Assembly (NCBI RefSeq): GCF_000219625.1
Contig: NC_018217.1
Location: forward strand, 930,001 to 994,000
Reading direction: 5' to 3'
Origin: Zymoseptoria tritici IPO323
Lineage: Eukaryota; Ascomycota; Dothideomycetes; Mycosphaerellales; Mycosphaerellaceae
Length of the DNA: 64,000 bases
The position numbers were made by a program, and so were the translations under genes. The notes under the pieces are model-generated. The model was given only the letters and a program-made list of their open reading frames with translations, searched no databases and was not told the DNA's origin. Positions within the stretch are counted from its first letter, which is position 1. Each line of letters begins with the position of its first letter. Below are positions 51,913-64,000 of this stretch, piece after piece.

Positions 51913-53382
51913 TCATTGTTCCTCGTCACCCAACGGGCTGTTGAGCGTGTAGTCGAGAATGTCGCTAAGCGACAGCAAGCCTTTCAGCTGACCCGCCTCA
52001 TCAACAACCACCAAGCGATGCACACGAGACTTGCGAACCGTGTCGAAGATAGTATCCAGACGGTCGTTCAGCGTGCACGTGTAAATCCCCGGGAAATCCT
52101 ATTCGACACACGTCAGTCAGGTTCACATCATCTCCAGGACCGGAAAATGCCAAGCCACGCATGATCCAATACTCACATCGGAGCGTTTGTCCAGCGCCTT
52201 GCCCACGCTGAGGTTGAGATTCTCATAGTCGCCACCCTTAATCAGCGCAATGACATCCACCGCCTCAAACACATTCAGCACCGTGCCATCGGCATCCAAT
52301 ATCGGAACGCTCGAAATGCTCTTCTTAACGAGCATGTGTATGCAGTCCATCACAGGGGTGTCCATCGTCGCCGTCGCGACATCGGTATAGGTCCCCACGT
52401 TCAGGTCTCGTAGCGGCTTCCGCAGCCATTGCGTCTCTTTCACGTTCACGGAGATGAACTTCAGGATGCGGTATTGCGTGATGACGCTGACGACCATTTC
52501 GCGCTGAGTCTCGTCGTCGACGTCGATCAAGGGGATGCGGCGGGCGCGGGACTCGAGCATACGGCGGCATGCTTCGTAGAGGGGTTGGAGTGGGTGGATG
52601 GACACTGTCTCGATGGGAGTGACACCGATGGCTCGCTCGATTTCGCGGAGACTGTTGAGACGGAATTGATCCACCTGCTCGAGGGCGCTAGGGTGTTGCC
52701 AGTAGTATTGCACCACGTTGATGTAGTCTGAGGTTGTCAAGAGTCCAGCGAACGTGGACGTCTTGGAGTCCCATAGCGGCGCAGACACGATAGCTGTTTT
52801 GCGATCAGTGCTGCTTCACGATATGGTATGCTCTCCGCGCACTCACCGCATTGTGTGAGGATGTTCAAGCTCTTCTTGACCAGGAGGGAGGTATCGAATA
52901 CGATGAGGCGGTAGCTGAGCGGGAGGACATCGTAACTCGTGCGGACCTTGAGAAATGCGCGAATCGCACGCTGTGAATAGGAAAGCATCCGTCAGCCACC
53001 ATTTCAATGAATCCCAGACCGCATGACTTCAAGCCACCGCGGGCACGATTTGAGACGCAATACTCACCAGACCGTCAATCTGTTCCTTGTCCAGCGAAGT
53101 CATTGGGCGCTTCACGTTAGAAGGCCGGGTAGCCGCGCGAGAGGGACGAAGGAAATGGCTCGGTGCGGCGGGGAACGGCGAGGGAGTGGACCTGGACTCA
53201 TCTGTATGCGCGATGGTCGGTCGATTGGTGTCCGTGGAAGCACCGTGCTCAGCAGCGACAGCGGACTCGTGACCGGGCTGCAGGCTTTGGCTGTCGTCTA
53301 GGATGGAGGCGTGGGACTGTTCCGGATTAGCCTGGTTGGGCTTGATAGAACTATTGCTCAGGGTCTCATTGTTCAGGTCCAT
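51913..53382 (-). CDS. SNF4: SNF4/AMPK gamma subunit, CBS-domain protein, 413 aa
   Basis: Four exons (53382-53068, 52970-52847, 52793-52177, 52098-51913), all in phase. The first about 85 residues are a Ser/Pro-rich fungal extension. Four CBS repeats follow: [20 protein letters not shown]...[40 protein letters not shown]...[35 protein letters not shown]...[13 protein letters not shown]; and [20 protein letters not shown]...[12 protein letters not shown]. This is the regulatory subunit of the SNF1/AMPK kinase, which senses adenine nucleotides and governs use of non-preferred carbon sources. The length and order agree with Snf4. Confidence 0.94.
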
Positions 53383-53865
53383 ATTGGCGGGCGGCGGGCA
53401 GGCACACGGAGGGCATCGGATCGAAGGATGAGACTGTGGGATGTTGTGGGAAGAGTCAGTGTTGTGTTGTGTTTCTGATGCGGTAATGGTATGAATTGGC
53501 GATCGTGAATGCGAGTTGGTCAATTGAAGGTGAAAGCGAGCTAGTAGTTCTAATTGTGACGACGATAAGAAACGTGGGGTTTGCAGTCTGAATGTGGAGA
53601 GCCGCCGGGATCAGCATGGACGCGAAACGTGAGTGAATGACAGAGGCTCGGAATCGGATTTCTAGCAGAGATGACGACAGCGGTGAATGACACACGAGTC
53701 CGATTGTAATTGACTTTCATTGCGTTTCGCTGGAGTGCTGCCTCTCAAACAGGAACTTCTATGCCACCGCCCGTCTGCAACCAAGATAGCCACCGTACCA
53801 TTGCACCGTATAAGTGAAGCCTCGCTTTCAACCCATGACCCAAGAATCGTACCCCTCGCCAATAT
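53383..53865. other. SNF4 5' region, no gene
   Basis: 483 bp separating two leftward genes. Presumed SNF4 promoter and leader; no motif singled out. Confidence 0.5.
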
Positions 53866-55760
53866 CTACTCATGAGCTTTGGATGCTTCGGCCAAAGCTT
53901 GAGGGTCCGGCTTCTTGTCCTTGCGCGCAGCCTCCAGAGCAGCCGCATTCAACTCCGGGCCCGGCTCTTGATTTTCTTCCACATCGTTCATGATCTCGTT
54001 CGTGGTCACTGGAGAGAGAGGCGAGTCGCTGCCTTCGGCCTGCGTTTGGATGCCGCTGACGATAGCTTGCGCCTCACTGATACCATCCGCCTTGGTAGGT
54101 GGATCGCCGTCCACTCCGATCAGATTATCCTTCGCATCTTGAGTTTCTTGTAAAAGTTTGTTGTCGAAACGCACGACCATGACGGAAAGATTGTCGGTAG
54201 AGAAGCGAGCCAAGGCGTGGTCGACCAGTGCTTTTGAAGCAGCTTGTGGGTCTTGAACATTGCGAACAAGGTCCGTCGCCTCCTGATCCGAGCACACGTC
54301 CCAAAGCTAAAGAGAATTGTCAGCACAGTCGATGCAGCAAAGATGGAACCTCCACTCACCCCGTCACAAGCCAATATCAAGAATTCGTCAATGTCCGGCT
54401 GAATCACAGTCTCTGTCGTGTACGGGTGGCCAGTGACCAGATCTTTCATGTAGGCGTCACCGAGAGCGCGAGTGACTGCCAACACGCCATTAACACGGTT
54501 GTTCAAGATCAGTCCACCAGCGCCCGCGATCCGCTTGCCCTCGTTCTCGTCGCTTCCTTTGTGGTCGTATGACAAGCGAAGAGCCTTGCCATTACGGCAC
54601 AGCACAATTCGCGCATCTCCCACATTGGCGGTGTAGAGGACACGCTGGCGAAAAGCATTCTCTCTCAGCTTGCTCTCAGCAGCTGGTACATTATCAGCGC
54701 CACCCGGCGATGATGTGCCTCCCTCCCTTGCGGCAGCTGCAGCTGCAGGGGCGATCGCAGTGGAACCCGTGGCGGACTGAGGGTTCGGTATCCGATCCTC
54801 CCATCGAAGCACTGCTGTGACAGCTGTGCATCCGCTGTTCTTCAAGGGAAGCCTCTCCAATTGGTGATCGACCGAAGTGAAGGTCATGTCTAGCAATTCG
54901 GGTATCGGAGTGTTTGGATTCTTGCGAATGATCTCCTCCAGTAGGATGTGTACCTTCTTACCGCACCAGTCTGCCGCAAAAGTACCCGCATGGCCGTCGA
55001 AAATGGCAAAGTATCCGTTGTCGGTCTCCACCACCTCTTGATTTGTCATGGTTCTGCTCAGGCTGTTCGTGGATCGGACGGAATCTCTGGTCAACGTCTT
55101 GATTAGGGACAGGCCCTTGGTCTCGCTCTCCAAAGCCGGCGCAGGAGTGCTGAGAAAATTGTACAAGTATGCGTGGGTGTCCTCCATGGTGCGTCTGCAC
55201 TTCTTGTTCTTGTCTTCGGTCACACCGACGCGGAAAGTCGATCGAGGACCCGGTACCGACTCCCCGGCAGAGTTGTTCAAAGAGCCCTGAGGCACAATGA
55301 GCGCCGGGTCATACTTTCCTAGCTTTTGCATGGGAGTTTGCTGGTTGAGACCCGACTTGTCACCGGCGTTGGGATTCGCACTGAGACTGTTCGAGAGCGA
55401 TTGTTTCGCACTGCTGAATAAGTCGCGAGCGCGGCCAACACCGCTGCTCCGTCGCTTCTTTTCCGTCGATGTGCTGTCCTCTGCCTGCTTGCGCGTTGGG
55501 CTTTGCATTTCGCCGGCGACGTCGTTCTGGTCTTCCGAGACAGCACTCGCGCCGCTGTTGACGATGGCGTTGGGACTTTGGGGAGACTCCGCGCTGGCTC
55601 CGTCTGCACTGACCGAGGTAGTGTTGTTGGTGTTGATGGCCTGGTTGCTTCCGCTGCCAGAACTGCCAAACATCCGATTCAGCAATCCACCCTGACCGGA
55701 GAGACTGTGTCTCTTACTCCCGGCCAAGTCAGTGGTCTGCTTGGTCGCGACGCCGCTCAT
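53866..55760 (-). CDS. PTC1: PP2C-type protein phosphatase, Ptc1-like, 613 aa
   Basis: Two exons (55760-54360 and 54306-53866) around a 53-bp intron (GTGAGT/TTTAG), both phase 0. The first about 170 residues are Ser/Asn/Ala-rich. The PP2C metal and catalytic motifs follow: [89 protein letters not shown] and [10 protein letters not shown]. All the metal-binding aspartates are present. The wording is closest to yeast Ptc1, which dephosphorylates stress MAP kinases. The last about 90 residues are acidic and disordered. Confidence 0.9.
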
Positions 55761-56950
55761 GTATCCGAGATCCTTGATCGGCAGATATGCGTCGCACGGG
55801 ACTCGGTTGTGGTGTGTTTACAAGAGAGGTGAGTCGGCTTGACGACGAGTCGCACGCGGGATGAAGTCGGAACGTTGGCGAACTGCTGGCAGTGCAAGGA
55901 ACGGACCACGATCAAGTATGCTGGATACTGGCAAGGGTTAGCAAACAGGTCGTGTTGTGTGGAGGCTCGAGGCGCAGGGCCGCTTACGGACCGGATCAAT
56001 GGCCTCGGACGAGACTTGAGAGCTGATGACGCAGCGGTGAAGTGGGGTCAGTGTCGAGTGGCTGAGGTCGTCTTTGTTGCGAATCGTCTACACCACGACG
56101 GTACAGACGTGATGTTGTGATGCGTGACCGTCCTGCGCGAATTGAGATGATGTCGCCCCGAGGGTGATTACGTGTGTGGACGCAGAGGAGGGGAATCGCT
56201 AGTACCTCAGGACTGGATCAACACTAGCAGCAAGGACGGAAGGTCCGGCTTTATGGCTGGACCGGACGAATTGTGCATGAGACAGCAGATGTAAATACTG
56301 GAGCACCATGGGAGAATGCTGAGAGGCAAACGTACAACGTCTCTGCCCATCGCCATATCTTGTATTGGCGCCTGTTCCCATGCAAGTCTGACAGGACGAA
56401 AGGCCACCTCGTGGCACAAATGAGGGACCAAGGATGCTCTGCGGGGTCACTGGCCCGTGTTCTGGGTATGTCGAACATATGCCGCATAGATTGTCACAAC
56501 ACGATGGTACAAAGGTGGAGGGTGCTTAATGTAGGCACTGATGGAGTAGGGCCCATCATTTGGAACAGGACGGAGCCTTCTACAAATGAGGCATCTCGAA
56601 CTGCGAAAGAGCGCTGAATCCAAGTTCGTAGCCTTATGCGATCGATGTCACATCCCTGCAAGCGTCTCCTGTAGAAGCAGTCCAGAACGATGAGGGTCCA
56701 AGACCCATCTGCAGGGCCGTCTCTGCGGTCTCCAAATAGCCCTACCCATTGCATGAACAGGTCAGGCAGCATATTGCCGGACTCCATCAGCACATCTGGC
56801 TATGTGCTGCGTCCATAGTGATCGCTTGATGCCAATGTCGAGCTATCAAGACCGTGATGGCTTGTTACTCATCCGAATGCAAATAATGCAAGTTCATCGC
56901 AAAGGAGACCCACGTCTGCGTCTTCGCAATTCGCGTTCCCAGCATCTTCC
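55761..56950. other. intergenic, no supported gene
   Basis: 1.2 kb between the phosphatase start and the VPS2 3' end. Short frames only; no domain or signal peptide recognised. Confidence 0.45.
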
Positions 56951-57780
56951 TCACTTCCTCAAACTGTCCAGTCTTGCTTGTAAGTCGTCGTCGCCCGGAT
57001 CTGCGCCACCGCCGATTGCTTGTGCAACTTTCCCGTTCGACACTGCATTCTTTTGAAGCCCTTGTGGAGTCTCCCCGAGCTGTTTTGTGTTAGCAAAGCT
57101 GTTGACAGAGACAGACCAACTAAGCTTACCGATTGTCCAAGATCGATACCAATCTCGTCGAGCACTTGCGTGACGACCTCTTCACTCTCCTCTTCGTCTT
57201 CCAATCCAGTAACATCATCGATCGCATCGTCCATCATCTCTTGTCGTTGGTCCATGATATCGTTTTCCTTCTCGAACTCCATCGCTATTCGCTGAAGGGC
57301 TGGGAGGTTCATTTGTCGATTCATGCTGCCGAGGAGTTGTGTCGCGCCCTTCATACTCTGCATCATCTGTTCGTTACTGCGCACAGTCTGCGAAGGCTGG
57401 GTCAGCTCAATGCGAGTGCGGCTCGAACCTGTCCGTTGCATACCTGTATCCGTAGCGATATGGCCTGCAATTGTGTTCGCATTTGGTAGAACTTCTGGAT
57501 GTACCGCCGTGTTCTGACTAGATCCTTCGCCTGAACCTTCACCGCGCCCATCTGTCCATTCTTCGCATTCTTCTTGATCTCCTGCACGAGCTTCTTCTCT
57601 TGGTTCTCGAGCTTCGTTCGTTCGCGGTCCAATTCTCGTTGGGTTTTCTCGAGGGCTCGTTGATGTTTGCGCAGACGTTCAGCCGGTGTCATTCGTTTGC
57701 CAAAGGCCCATTCGACGATCTACTCCATGAGGTCAAACACGTTGTACACAGTAAGCTGGAAGGCGCTCACTCACGTTCAT
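56951..57780 (-). CDS. VPS2: ESCRT-III subunit Vps2/Did4 (CHMP2), 222 aa
   Basis: Four exons: a 6-bp first exon (57780-57775, Met-Asn), then 57719-57444, 57387-57130 and 57079-56951. All are phase 0, with GTGAGT, GTATGC and GTAAGC donors. The product begins MNIVEWAFGKRMTPAERLRK, has the Snf7-family coiled-coil core (KTQRELDRERTKLENQEKKL, QAKDLVRTRRYIQKFYQMRT, MEFEKENDIMDQRQEMM) and ends in a MIM1 helix (DDDLQARLDSLRK) that would bind Vps4. The start, length and order match Did4/CHMP2. It acts on endosomes in multivesicular-body sorting and membrane scission. Divergent from FZO1, 374 bp away. Confidence 0.93.
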
Positions 57781-58154
57781 GATTGCGATGTGGGATTCGA
57801 TGCGTCGTTATGCAACCAAAGGGTTCAGTCAAGCTTGGGGGCAAGCAAAAGATCGTGTTTTTGACGAGAGAGTGTCGTAGCTTTCGCGCGTGGATCAAGT
57901 GGTGCTGTGTTGATTGCTGGGTTGACAGTGGACGGTCGTCATGTGCTGATCGGCTCCCACGAGATCACAAAGGGTTTGGTCGCGGAAGTCGGGCTGTCGG
58001 GCTGGACCGCATGAAAGCTAAAATGTACCGCGGACGGGCCATGACATGATGCGCCGTGCATAACTCTTGATGCGCGACCTGTGTTTTCAGACAACCACGA
58101 CGACAACCTCCACACACTGACTCGCACGATGCCACCAATCGAGGCTTCACCGCA
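57781..58154. promoter_or_regulatory. bidirectional promoter region (VPS2 / FZO1)
   Basis: 374 bp between two divergent housekeeping genes; must hold both promoters. No specific site recognised. Confidence 0.5.
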
Positions 58155-61024
58155 ATGAGTTCGAGCAAACCGCACGGCGATGGCCTGTCCGATCGAGGCG
58201 GAAGCGAAGGCGCCTCCGCCACTCGACGAGGCCCTGCTCTACGGCCTCAGTATATGACTGTAGGATCTGGGTCCACATCTGAGAGCGCCGCACGACTTCA
58301 GGCGATCTTGGACGAAGATTCTGGATATGGAGGAAGCGTCACGGGCGACGAGTCGATGCAGAATGTATGGCATCCGGGTCCAACGGCCGATCGCTTCACA
58401 CCAGAACACACACCACTTGGACCTGGCGAGAGCAATCCTGCCTCAGAGCACGAAAAGCATGCGCTCGCAAGCCATGTGCATCAGCTGTTCTACAACCAGA
58501 ACCGTACGGCGCTTGGCCGCGCGATCAACCAGACGGTGGAGACATTGAAAAAGTTGCAGGAGATGAATGCAAAATGGCCAGCGCATTATCCGACCGTACA
58601 GCGACCACCATCACCGCCCGCCGCGAGACCGGATGCTCGGCCTGGGATGATACATACACAGTCGACTGTGGGTGTCGATCGCGCAGTCGCACCGTCTGTC
58701 CGTCCTAAGCCTCCACAACGTGCTGGAACATCTCTAGGAGAGCTTGGCGAGCACCCGTCACCAACACCCGAAGCAACCTCGCCTAAAGTCGAGCCACGGC
58801 TCGTCACACCACAGCTTGCTCGAGAGTTCTCAGTACTCAAGATCGAATTGAAGATGGAGGGACTGCCGCAAGCGGAAATTGTACACTCGCTCGAAAAGGC
58901 ATCTGTGGCCTCTCTGTTGGACAATCAGATCAACAACAGCATACGGCATCTCTTTGCCCTGCGAGAACGAATCGAGGACACCTCCAGCAAAGTCCTGGTA
59001 ACAGGTGATCTGAACGCTGGCAAGTCGACCTTTTGCAATGCTCTTCTGCGGAGGAAGGTCCTTCCTGAGGATCAGCAACCTTGCACAAGCATTTTCTGCG
59101 AGGTGCTGGATGTCCGAGAGAATGGTGGCATTGAGGAGGTTCATGCAATTCCTCATGGGTCATCTTACAACAGGAACGATGAGAGCTCGTACCGGGTCTT
59201 CCAATTGAAGCAGCTTGAGGACATCGTGGTTGATAGCGACCACTACTCTAGCTGCAAGATCTACATCAAGGACATCCGGACTGTCGACCAGTCATTGCTA
59301 AACAATGGCGTGGTTGACATTGCTTTGATTGACGCCCCTGGTCTGAACAACGACTCACTGAAGACCACTGCGGTATTTGCTCGACAAGAAGAGATCGATG
59401 TTGTCGTGTTCGTTGTTTCAGCCGCCAACCACTTCACATTATCCGCAAAGGAGTTCATCTTCAACGCTGCTCAGGAGAAGGCTTACATGTTCATGGTCGT
59501 CAACGGCTTCGACAACATCCGCGATAAGAATCGATGTCAAGAGATGATCCTCAAGCAGATTGCTCATCTGAGCCCCGCCACGTTCAAGGAGTCTTCCGAG
59601 CTCGTTCATTTCGTTTCTAGCAATGCCATACCAGTCTCATCACCCCCAGGTGGCCCCGGCGGCAACATCGGCGCTGGTGGCTCAGGTGGCGGCGCATCCT
59701 TCGATGGTGGCGATGACAGGCCTGGACCCGATCATGATGACGATGAGCCGTCCGGTAAGCACGGCGATTCTGGTACTCCACCGGATAAGAAAGGCAAAGG
59801 GAAGCAGAAAGAGGCCGAGAACGACTTTGGTGAGCTAGAAGCATCACTCAGACGATTCGTACTCGAGAAGCGAGCTCGATCGAAGCTGGCGCCTGCGAAG
59901 ACGTATCTTATGAATGTCCTGGGTGACTTGGGCACTCTAGCCACGGTGAACAAGGACGTCGCACAGAATGAGCTCGACCGTGTTACTGAAGAGCTCCGCA
60001 ATCTGGAACCCGTGTTTGAGAAGTCGAAGAAAGCACGAACCGAGGCCGACGAAGCTGTCGCGAATAACATCGACCAGACATCGAACGACGTCTACGCTTT
60101 GACACGATCGAGCATCACCGACATCATCTCTCGAGTGGCAGAGAGCGATCTCGGAGTCGAATATCCGGGCGCTTTTGGCGCGTATAACTATGCCGATGAC
60201 CTCAAAGCGGCAATGTTGAATCAAATCACGGAAACTGTACGATGGTGCGAGGAGCGTGCGAGGGAGAAGACGGTTCAAGGCGTCAGTGGTATCAAAAATC
60301 TCGGCATCATGCATCTACAGGACAAATACGTGGATCTCACATTCCGATCAGAGAAGATGTTCAGAAGTCGCCGAGATGCTCTCGCTCGACAGGTTGACTT
60401 CGAAGCGGAGATCTGGGACTTCTTCGACGTCGCAGGTTTGTGGCAACGGCAAGAAAAAGTGGCCGGTACAAGCATGGCCGTTACAGTCGCCGGCGTTGTG
60501 GGTGGCCGAATGCTCGGTGGTGTAGGGTGGATGGACGGCGCTCTGACTGCGACAAAATTGGTTGGATCGAGCAATCTCCGGCGACTAATCATCCCGGGCT
60601 TGATCTTGGCTGGTATGTTATCCTCTAGTCTTCAGACCGGCTCAATACTAATCTCGACGTAGTCTCCCTCAGTATATCCTACGCGGTCTCCCAGATCCCT
60701 AACTCCCTTCCCAAACGGCTCAGCACCAAGCTCTCCGCCCAACTCGCCGCGCTTGACTACACCCACTCAAACGCGCACCGCATCAGCTCCGAAGTCCGCC
60801 GCGCGCTCAAGTACCCGGCCGACAAGCTCCGCGAGGGACTGCAGCGCAGCGTCGAGCATATCCAAGAACAGAAAAAGGAGACCGACAAGATCAAGACTGA
60901 GAGCGAGGTGGCCAGGAAATACTTTGGCAATCTGGTGCGGGAGAGCGCGGACATCCGCATTCGAGTTCAGAGAGTGGACCTGGAGGGTCCGGCGCCGGGC
61001 ATCGCGGCGAGTTATGACATGTAA
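58155..61024 (+). CDS. FZO1: mitofusin Fzo1, dynamin-like GTPase of the mitochondrial outer membrane, 939 aa
   Basis: Two exons (58155-60612, 60663-61024) around a 50-bp intron (GTATGT/GTAG). The first about 200 residues are a disordered fungal extension. The GTPase domain has the P-loop GDLNAGKSTFCNALL near residue 285, the switch/G2 threonine in QPCTSIF, DAPGLNNDS near 392 and NGFDN near 449. A Gly/Asp/Pro-rich insert (about 497-555) separates it from the first helical bundle. Two hydrophobic segments near 775-795 and 812-830 (LIIPGLILAVSLSISYAV, crossing the intron) anchor it in the outer membrane, and a C-terminal heptad region follows. This is the Fzo1 architecture; it fuses mitochondrial outer membranes. 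Confidence 0.93.
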
Positions 61025-61557
61025 ATCGGGAGACGAATTGCTTCGAAGGATGGGCAGGCATCACAAGTGGCGTTCAGATTGGAAGAAAACATAATGAGTG
61101 CGAACGATTCCAGAGTATTAGGAAAAAGATATCCAGCAGGGGCGAGTAGCAGTAACCTTCTCAACTATGAGCGATTTTGATTTGTGCAGATCGTGTCACG
61201 TGTTCATGCAATGGTCGTACAGCTAGCCCTTGTCGTCTCACCAACTTTGACCTCCAGAAAGGTGTACCTGTAGAATGCCCTGTTCTTGGTCATGTCGAGC
61301 AAAGTTTGGGGGCCAAGAGCGTGCAGGGATGGTGCAACCTAGCGCGTCGTCCACTTCACTTTCTACATCTGACAGGAACAACACATCAGGTCATCAACAA
61401 CACTCCAACTTGGAACGAGAGTCACAACATCAACTTTGGCTAATGATTGTCTTGCCATAATCTTATTCTGTGTTGACTCTGGTCACAACCGCGCCTTCAA
61501 GATAACCTCCGACCTACATCTGCAACACCACCTGCCAGACTTTAGGAAGTACTCAAA
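61025..61557. other. intergenic, no supported gene
   Basis: 533 bp between FZO1 and TDP1 (tandem, same strand). Presumed TDP1 promoter. Confidence 0.5.
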
Positions 61558-63643
61558 ATGGTTTCAAACAGGTCGTTGCCTACAGATAGCGAGAACACCG
61601 ACACAACATCAAATCCATTGGCAGCACTCAAATTGGATCGCAAAGCCATGGAAGAAGAACGTCTCGCGCGCCTCGCCTCCCGCAAGCGTGAGCGCTCGAT
61701 TTCCCCTCCTCGGAGCTCTAGGAAAGCGCCGAAGATGAAGGAGACGACTGTTGAACTTCCGAGTGGCGCGAGGCTCAATACGTTCTCGTTCTCTGGTCTG
61801 ATCGAACAAGGCCAGAAAGACAGGAAGCCGGATGCTGCGAACAAGGCGATTGCTTCGATGAGTTCGAGGCCTGCTAACCAGGACGTGAACGTCGTTGCGA
61901 ATGGACAGCCGGTCGGAAACCCGAATGCCCTCCCTGCCGGTGCAATCAAATACCCCCATGGTGTTGTGAAGAAGACATGGTAAGCTTTCAGCATGAATGT
62001 ATTGTCGAGCTATTCGCTAAACTGATATCAGGGCGTTTGGACACGCACGCACCGGCAACGATATCAAACTCGAAGAAGTTCTCGAAGCGCAATCTCTCAA
62101 AATCGCAGTGCTTTCGGCATATCAATGGGATGTCGAATGGGTCATGTCCAAGCTGAAGGTTCCACCCAAAGGAGGAAGCACTAAGTGTGTTTTTGTCATG
62201 CAGGCCAAGAATGAGGAGGACCGAGAGCAATGGCAGAGAGAGGCTAGCTACATGAGCTCCTTTCTTCGACTGTGCTTCCCAAATATGAAGGGCTTGATCA
62301 ACTGCATGCACTCGAAGCTGATGCTCCTCTTCCACCCCGACAAACTGCGCATTGCCATCCCGACCGCCAACCTCCTGAACTTCGACTGGGGCGAGACTGG
62401 ACAGATGGAAAATTCGGTATTCATGGTCGACCTTCCACGGCTCGCAGATGGCAAGATCTCGGAAGCAGGAGACCTGCCCGCATTTGGACAAGAACTCATT
62501 TATTTCCTTGAACAACAAGGACTTGATGACGATGTTCGCACTGGCGTTTTGAAGTTCGACTTCTCCGCAACCAAAGATATGGCCTTTGTTCACACGGTCG
62601 GAGGCATGCACTTTCGCGACGAAGCAGAGCGGACAGGCCTGATGGGACTCAGCAAGGCTGTCAAGCAACTCAACTTGGCGACACAAGACTTGGAACTCGA
62701 CTTCGCAGCATCGTCGATTGGACGACTGAATGACAACTACTTGCGAGACTTTCATTCCGCCGCCAAAGGCATCAGCTTGATCGCACAAGCTGCGGAGGCC
62801 AAGTCCAAAGCAGCATCCACATTCTTTGATCGCAAAAAGGCCTCCACAGTCGCCAAGCCTGACAATGTGCGCGAGAAGGTGCGAATCTACTTTCCTACCG
62901 CTTCCACTGTGCGAGTTTCCACAGCCGGCGCAGCGGGCACACTTTGCATTGCGCGCAACTACTTTGAAGGTTCCACTTTCCCTCGCGCTTGTTTCCGCGA
63001 CTACAAGAGCACCCGCACCGGCCTCCTCAGCCACAACAAGATCCTCCTTGCTCGCGGCAAGCGAGCCAGTGCGGGCGCGCAAGCAGGTGAGACGGAGGAT
63101 GTGGCTTGGGCATATGTGGGCTCGTCGAACATGTCGCCAAGCGCTTGGGGAACTTTGCCAAAGGATCGCAAGGTGAATACGATCACTTGCAGGAACTGGG
63201 AGTGCGGTGTTCTTCTGCCGGTGTCGAGGGAGAGGGTTTTGGAAGCCTCGATGATAGAAGAGAATGGCGAAGGAGAGAAGAAGGATGGTCAGTTCGCCGC
63301 GGATGAGAAGGCAGCAAAGAAGAATGAACAGGAGGATGGTGAGGACTCGGAGACTGAGAGCGAGGACGAGACTCCGCCGACCGACAAAGCCAAGCCGAAG
63401 GCCAAGCCAGTTGTCAGGAGTAATAAGCGGGCACAGCAGACGGACGGAGAGGACTCGGAGACCGAGAGCGAAGCATCGGATTCAGAGGAACCGGAGGTAC
63501 CACGACCAGTCCCGCAGTCGATGCCAAAGAGGACTGGAATGGTCGACTTCTCCGTCTTTGATGGTCTGCTGAGTGTGCCGTTCAAGACTCCTGGAGACAG
63601 GTATCGCGAAGGAGAAGAGCCATGGTATTTCAAGGAGCAGTGA
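61558..63643 (+). CDS. TDP1: tyrosyl-DNA phosphodiesterase 1, 677 aa
   Basis: Two exons (61558-61979, 62032-63643) around a 52-bp intron (GTAAGC donor, GCTAAC branch, ATCAG acceptor); the split codon gives Trp. The N-terminal about 150 residues are low-complexity. The catalytic HxK motifs are MHSKLMLLFHPD near residue 232 and SHNKILLARG near 475. The second is followed by AYVGSSNMSPSAWG, the Asn-containing half of that active site, and NWECGVLLPV. The enzyme hydrolyses 3'-phosphotyrosyl bonds left by topoisomerase I and works in the nucleus. The acidic Glu/Asp/Ser region at about 560-630 and the tail EGEEPWYF are usual in fungal members. Confidence 0.92.
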
Positions 63644-64000
63644 AGAAGGACATTGCAAAGATCGGGCTCGCTGAGCTGCTCATCGAGATTCAGAGTTGAG
63701 TGGACATCGCAGGTCCGGGAGTTGGTTGAGATTGAATTTATGTGGCATCTGTATTCAGAGCAGACCGCACTGTCTTTATGGACCTAGCTTAGTCTAGTTT
63801 CCTTATAGCCCGCAAAGCAGGTGAATGATCCCGACCTGTATCACGTGCAGCTTGCTCATGATTGCCAAGCCTTTTTACCCCGGACTTCGGCGACACTGGT
63901 CGGCGCGCCTTCTTATTAGGTCGTAGATCTGCAGGCTTATCTGTTATCTCTCGCGTCCCCTTCTCCGCATCCCACCCAACGATTCGAACGCACGGCGGGG
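63644..64000. other. intergenic to window edge
   Basis: No gene seen. A B-box-like ATTCGAAC near the edge is not accompanied by a convincing tRNA cloverleaf. Confidence 0.45.

Noticed and set aside
63950..64000. tRNA-like B box (ATTCGAAC) at the right edge
   Set aside because: No matching A box at the expected distance and no cloverleaf stems could be drawn on either strand.

Overview
This is nuclear DNA of a filamentous ascomycete (Pezizomycotina). The class Dothideomycetes is my inference. The evidence is many short spliceosomal introns (about 50-100 bp, GTRNGN donors, CTAAC/CTRAC-type branch sites, YAG acceptors), compact genes with divergent promoters, fungal-specific families (YHM2, SNF4, SCD6/Sum2, FZO1, a GT31-PAN protein), and repeats carrying CpA-to-TpA damage typical of repeat-induced point mutation (RIP). 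Gene models were spliced by hand by matching reading phases across introns. No database search was possible.

Layout: 1-48 is the 3' end of a gene. 1382-2875 encodes a secreted NucA/NucB-like protein. 3201-8695 is a 5.5 kb DNA transposon (copy 1). 8836-28711 is an ordinary gene block: a small hypothetical, two secreted proteins (one a 12-cysteine effector candidate), a broken GT31-PAN glycosyltransferase gene, the mitochondrial carrier YHM2, an aldo-keto reductase, a membrane protein, the mRNP protein SCD6/LSM14, a PEX39-like protein and hypotheticals. 28990-40078 is a second copy of the same transposon in opposite orientation. It is split by a 5.65 kb non-LTR retrotransposon (33728-39379) with two open ORFs. 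40618-64000 is again housekeeping: RCM1/NSUN5 methyltransferase, an SRPK-like kinase, an LCAT-like hydrolase, an APC-family permease, SNF4, a PTC1-like phosphatase, ESCRT-III VPS2, mitofusin FZO1 and TDP1.

The most interesting object is the transposon. Both copies begin and end with GATCGCG, have inverted termini of 44-47 bp and are flanked by exact 4-bp target duplications (GTCT and CAAG). Each carries remnants of three genes: (A) an integrase-core (DDE) transposase of about 512 codons with three predicted introns; (B) an unrecognised basic protein of about 597 codons; (C) a convergent gene of 265 codons with a Zn(II)2Cys6-type cysteine cluster followed by a coiled coil. In-frame stops are mostly TAG/TAA at expected Gln or Trp codons, and in the stretch I aligned the two copies differ almost only by C/T and G/A transitions, so both are RIP-damaged. 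The heptamer GCTCGCA is scattered through the element, including all four predicted introns. The retrotransposon landed on the 5' splice site of the first transposase intron in copy 2, with a 13-bp target duplication. It is free of stops and therefore younger than the RIP damage.
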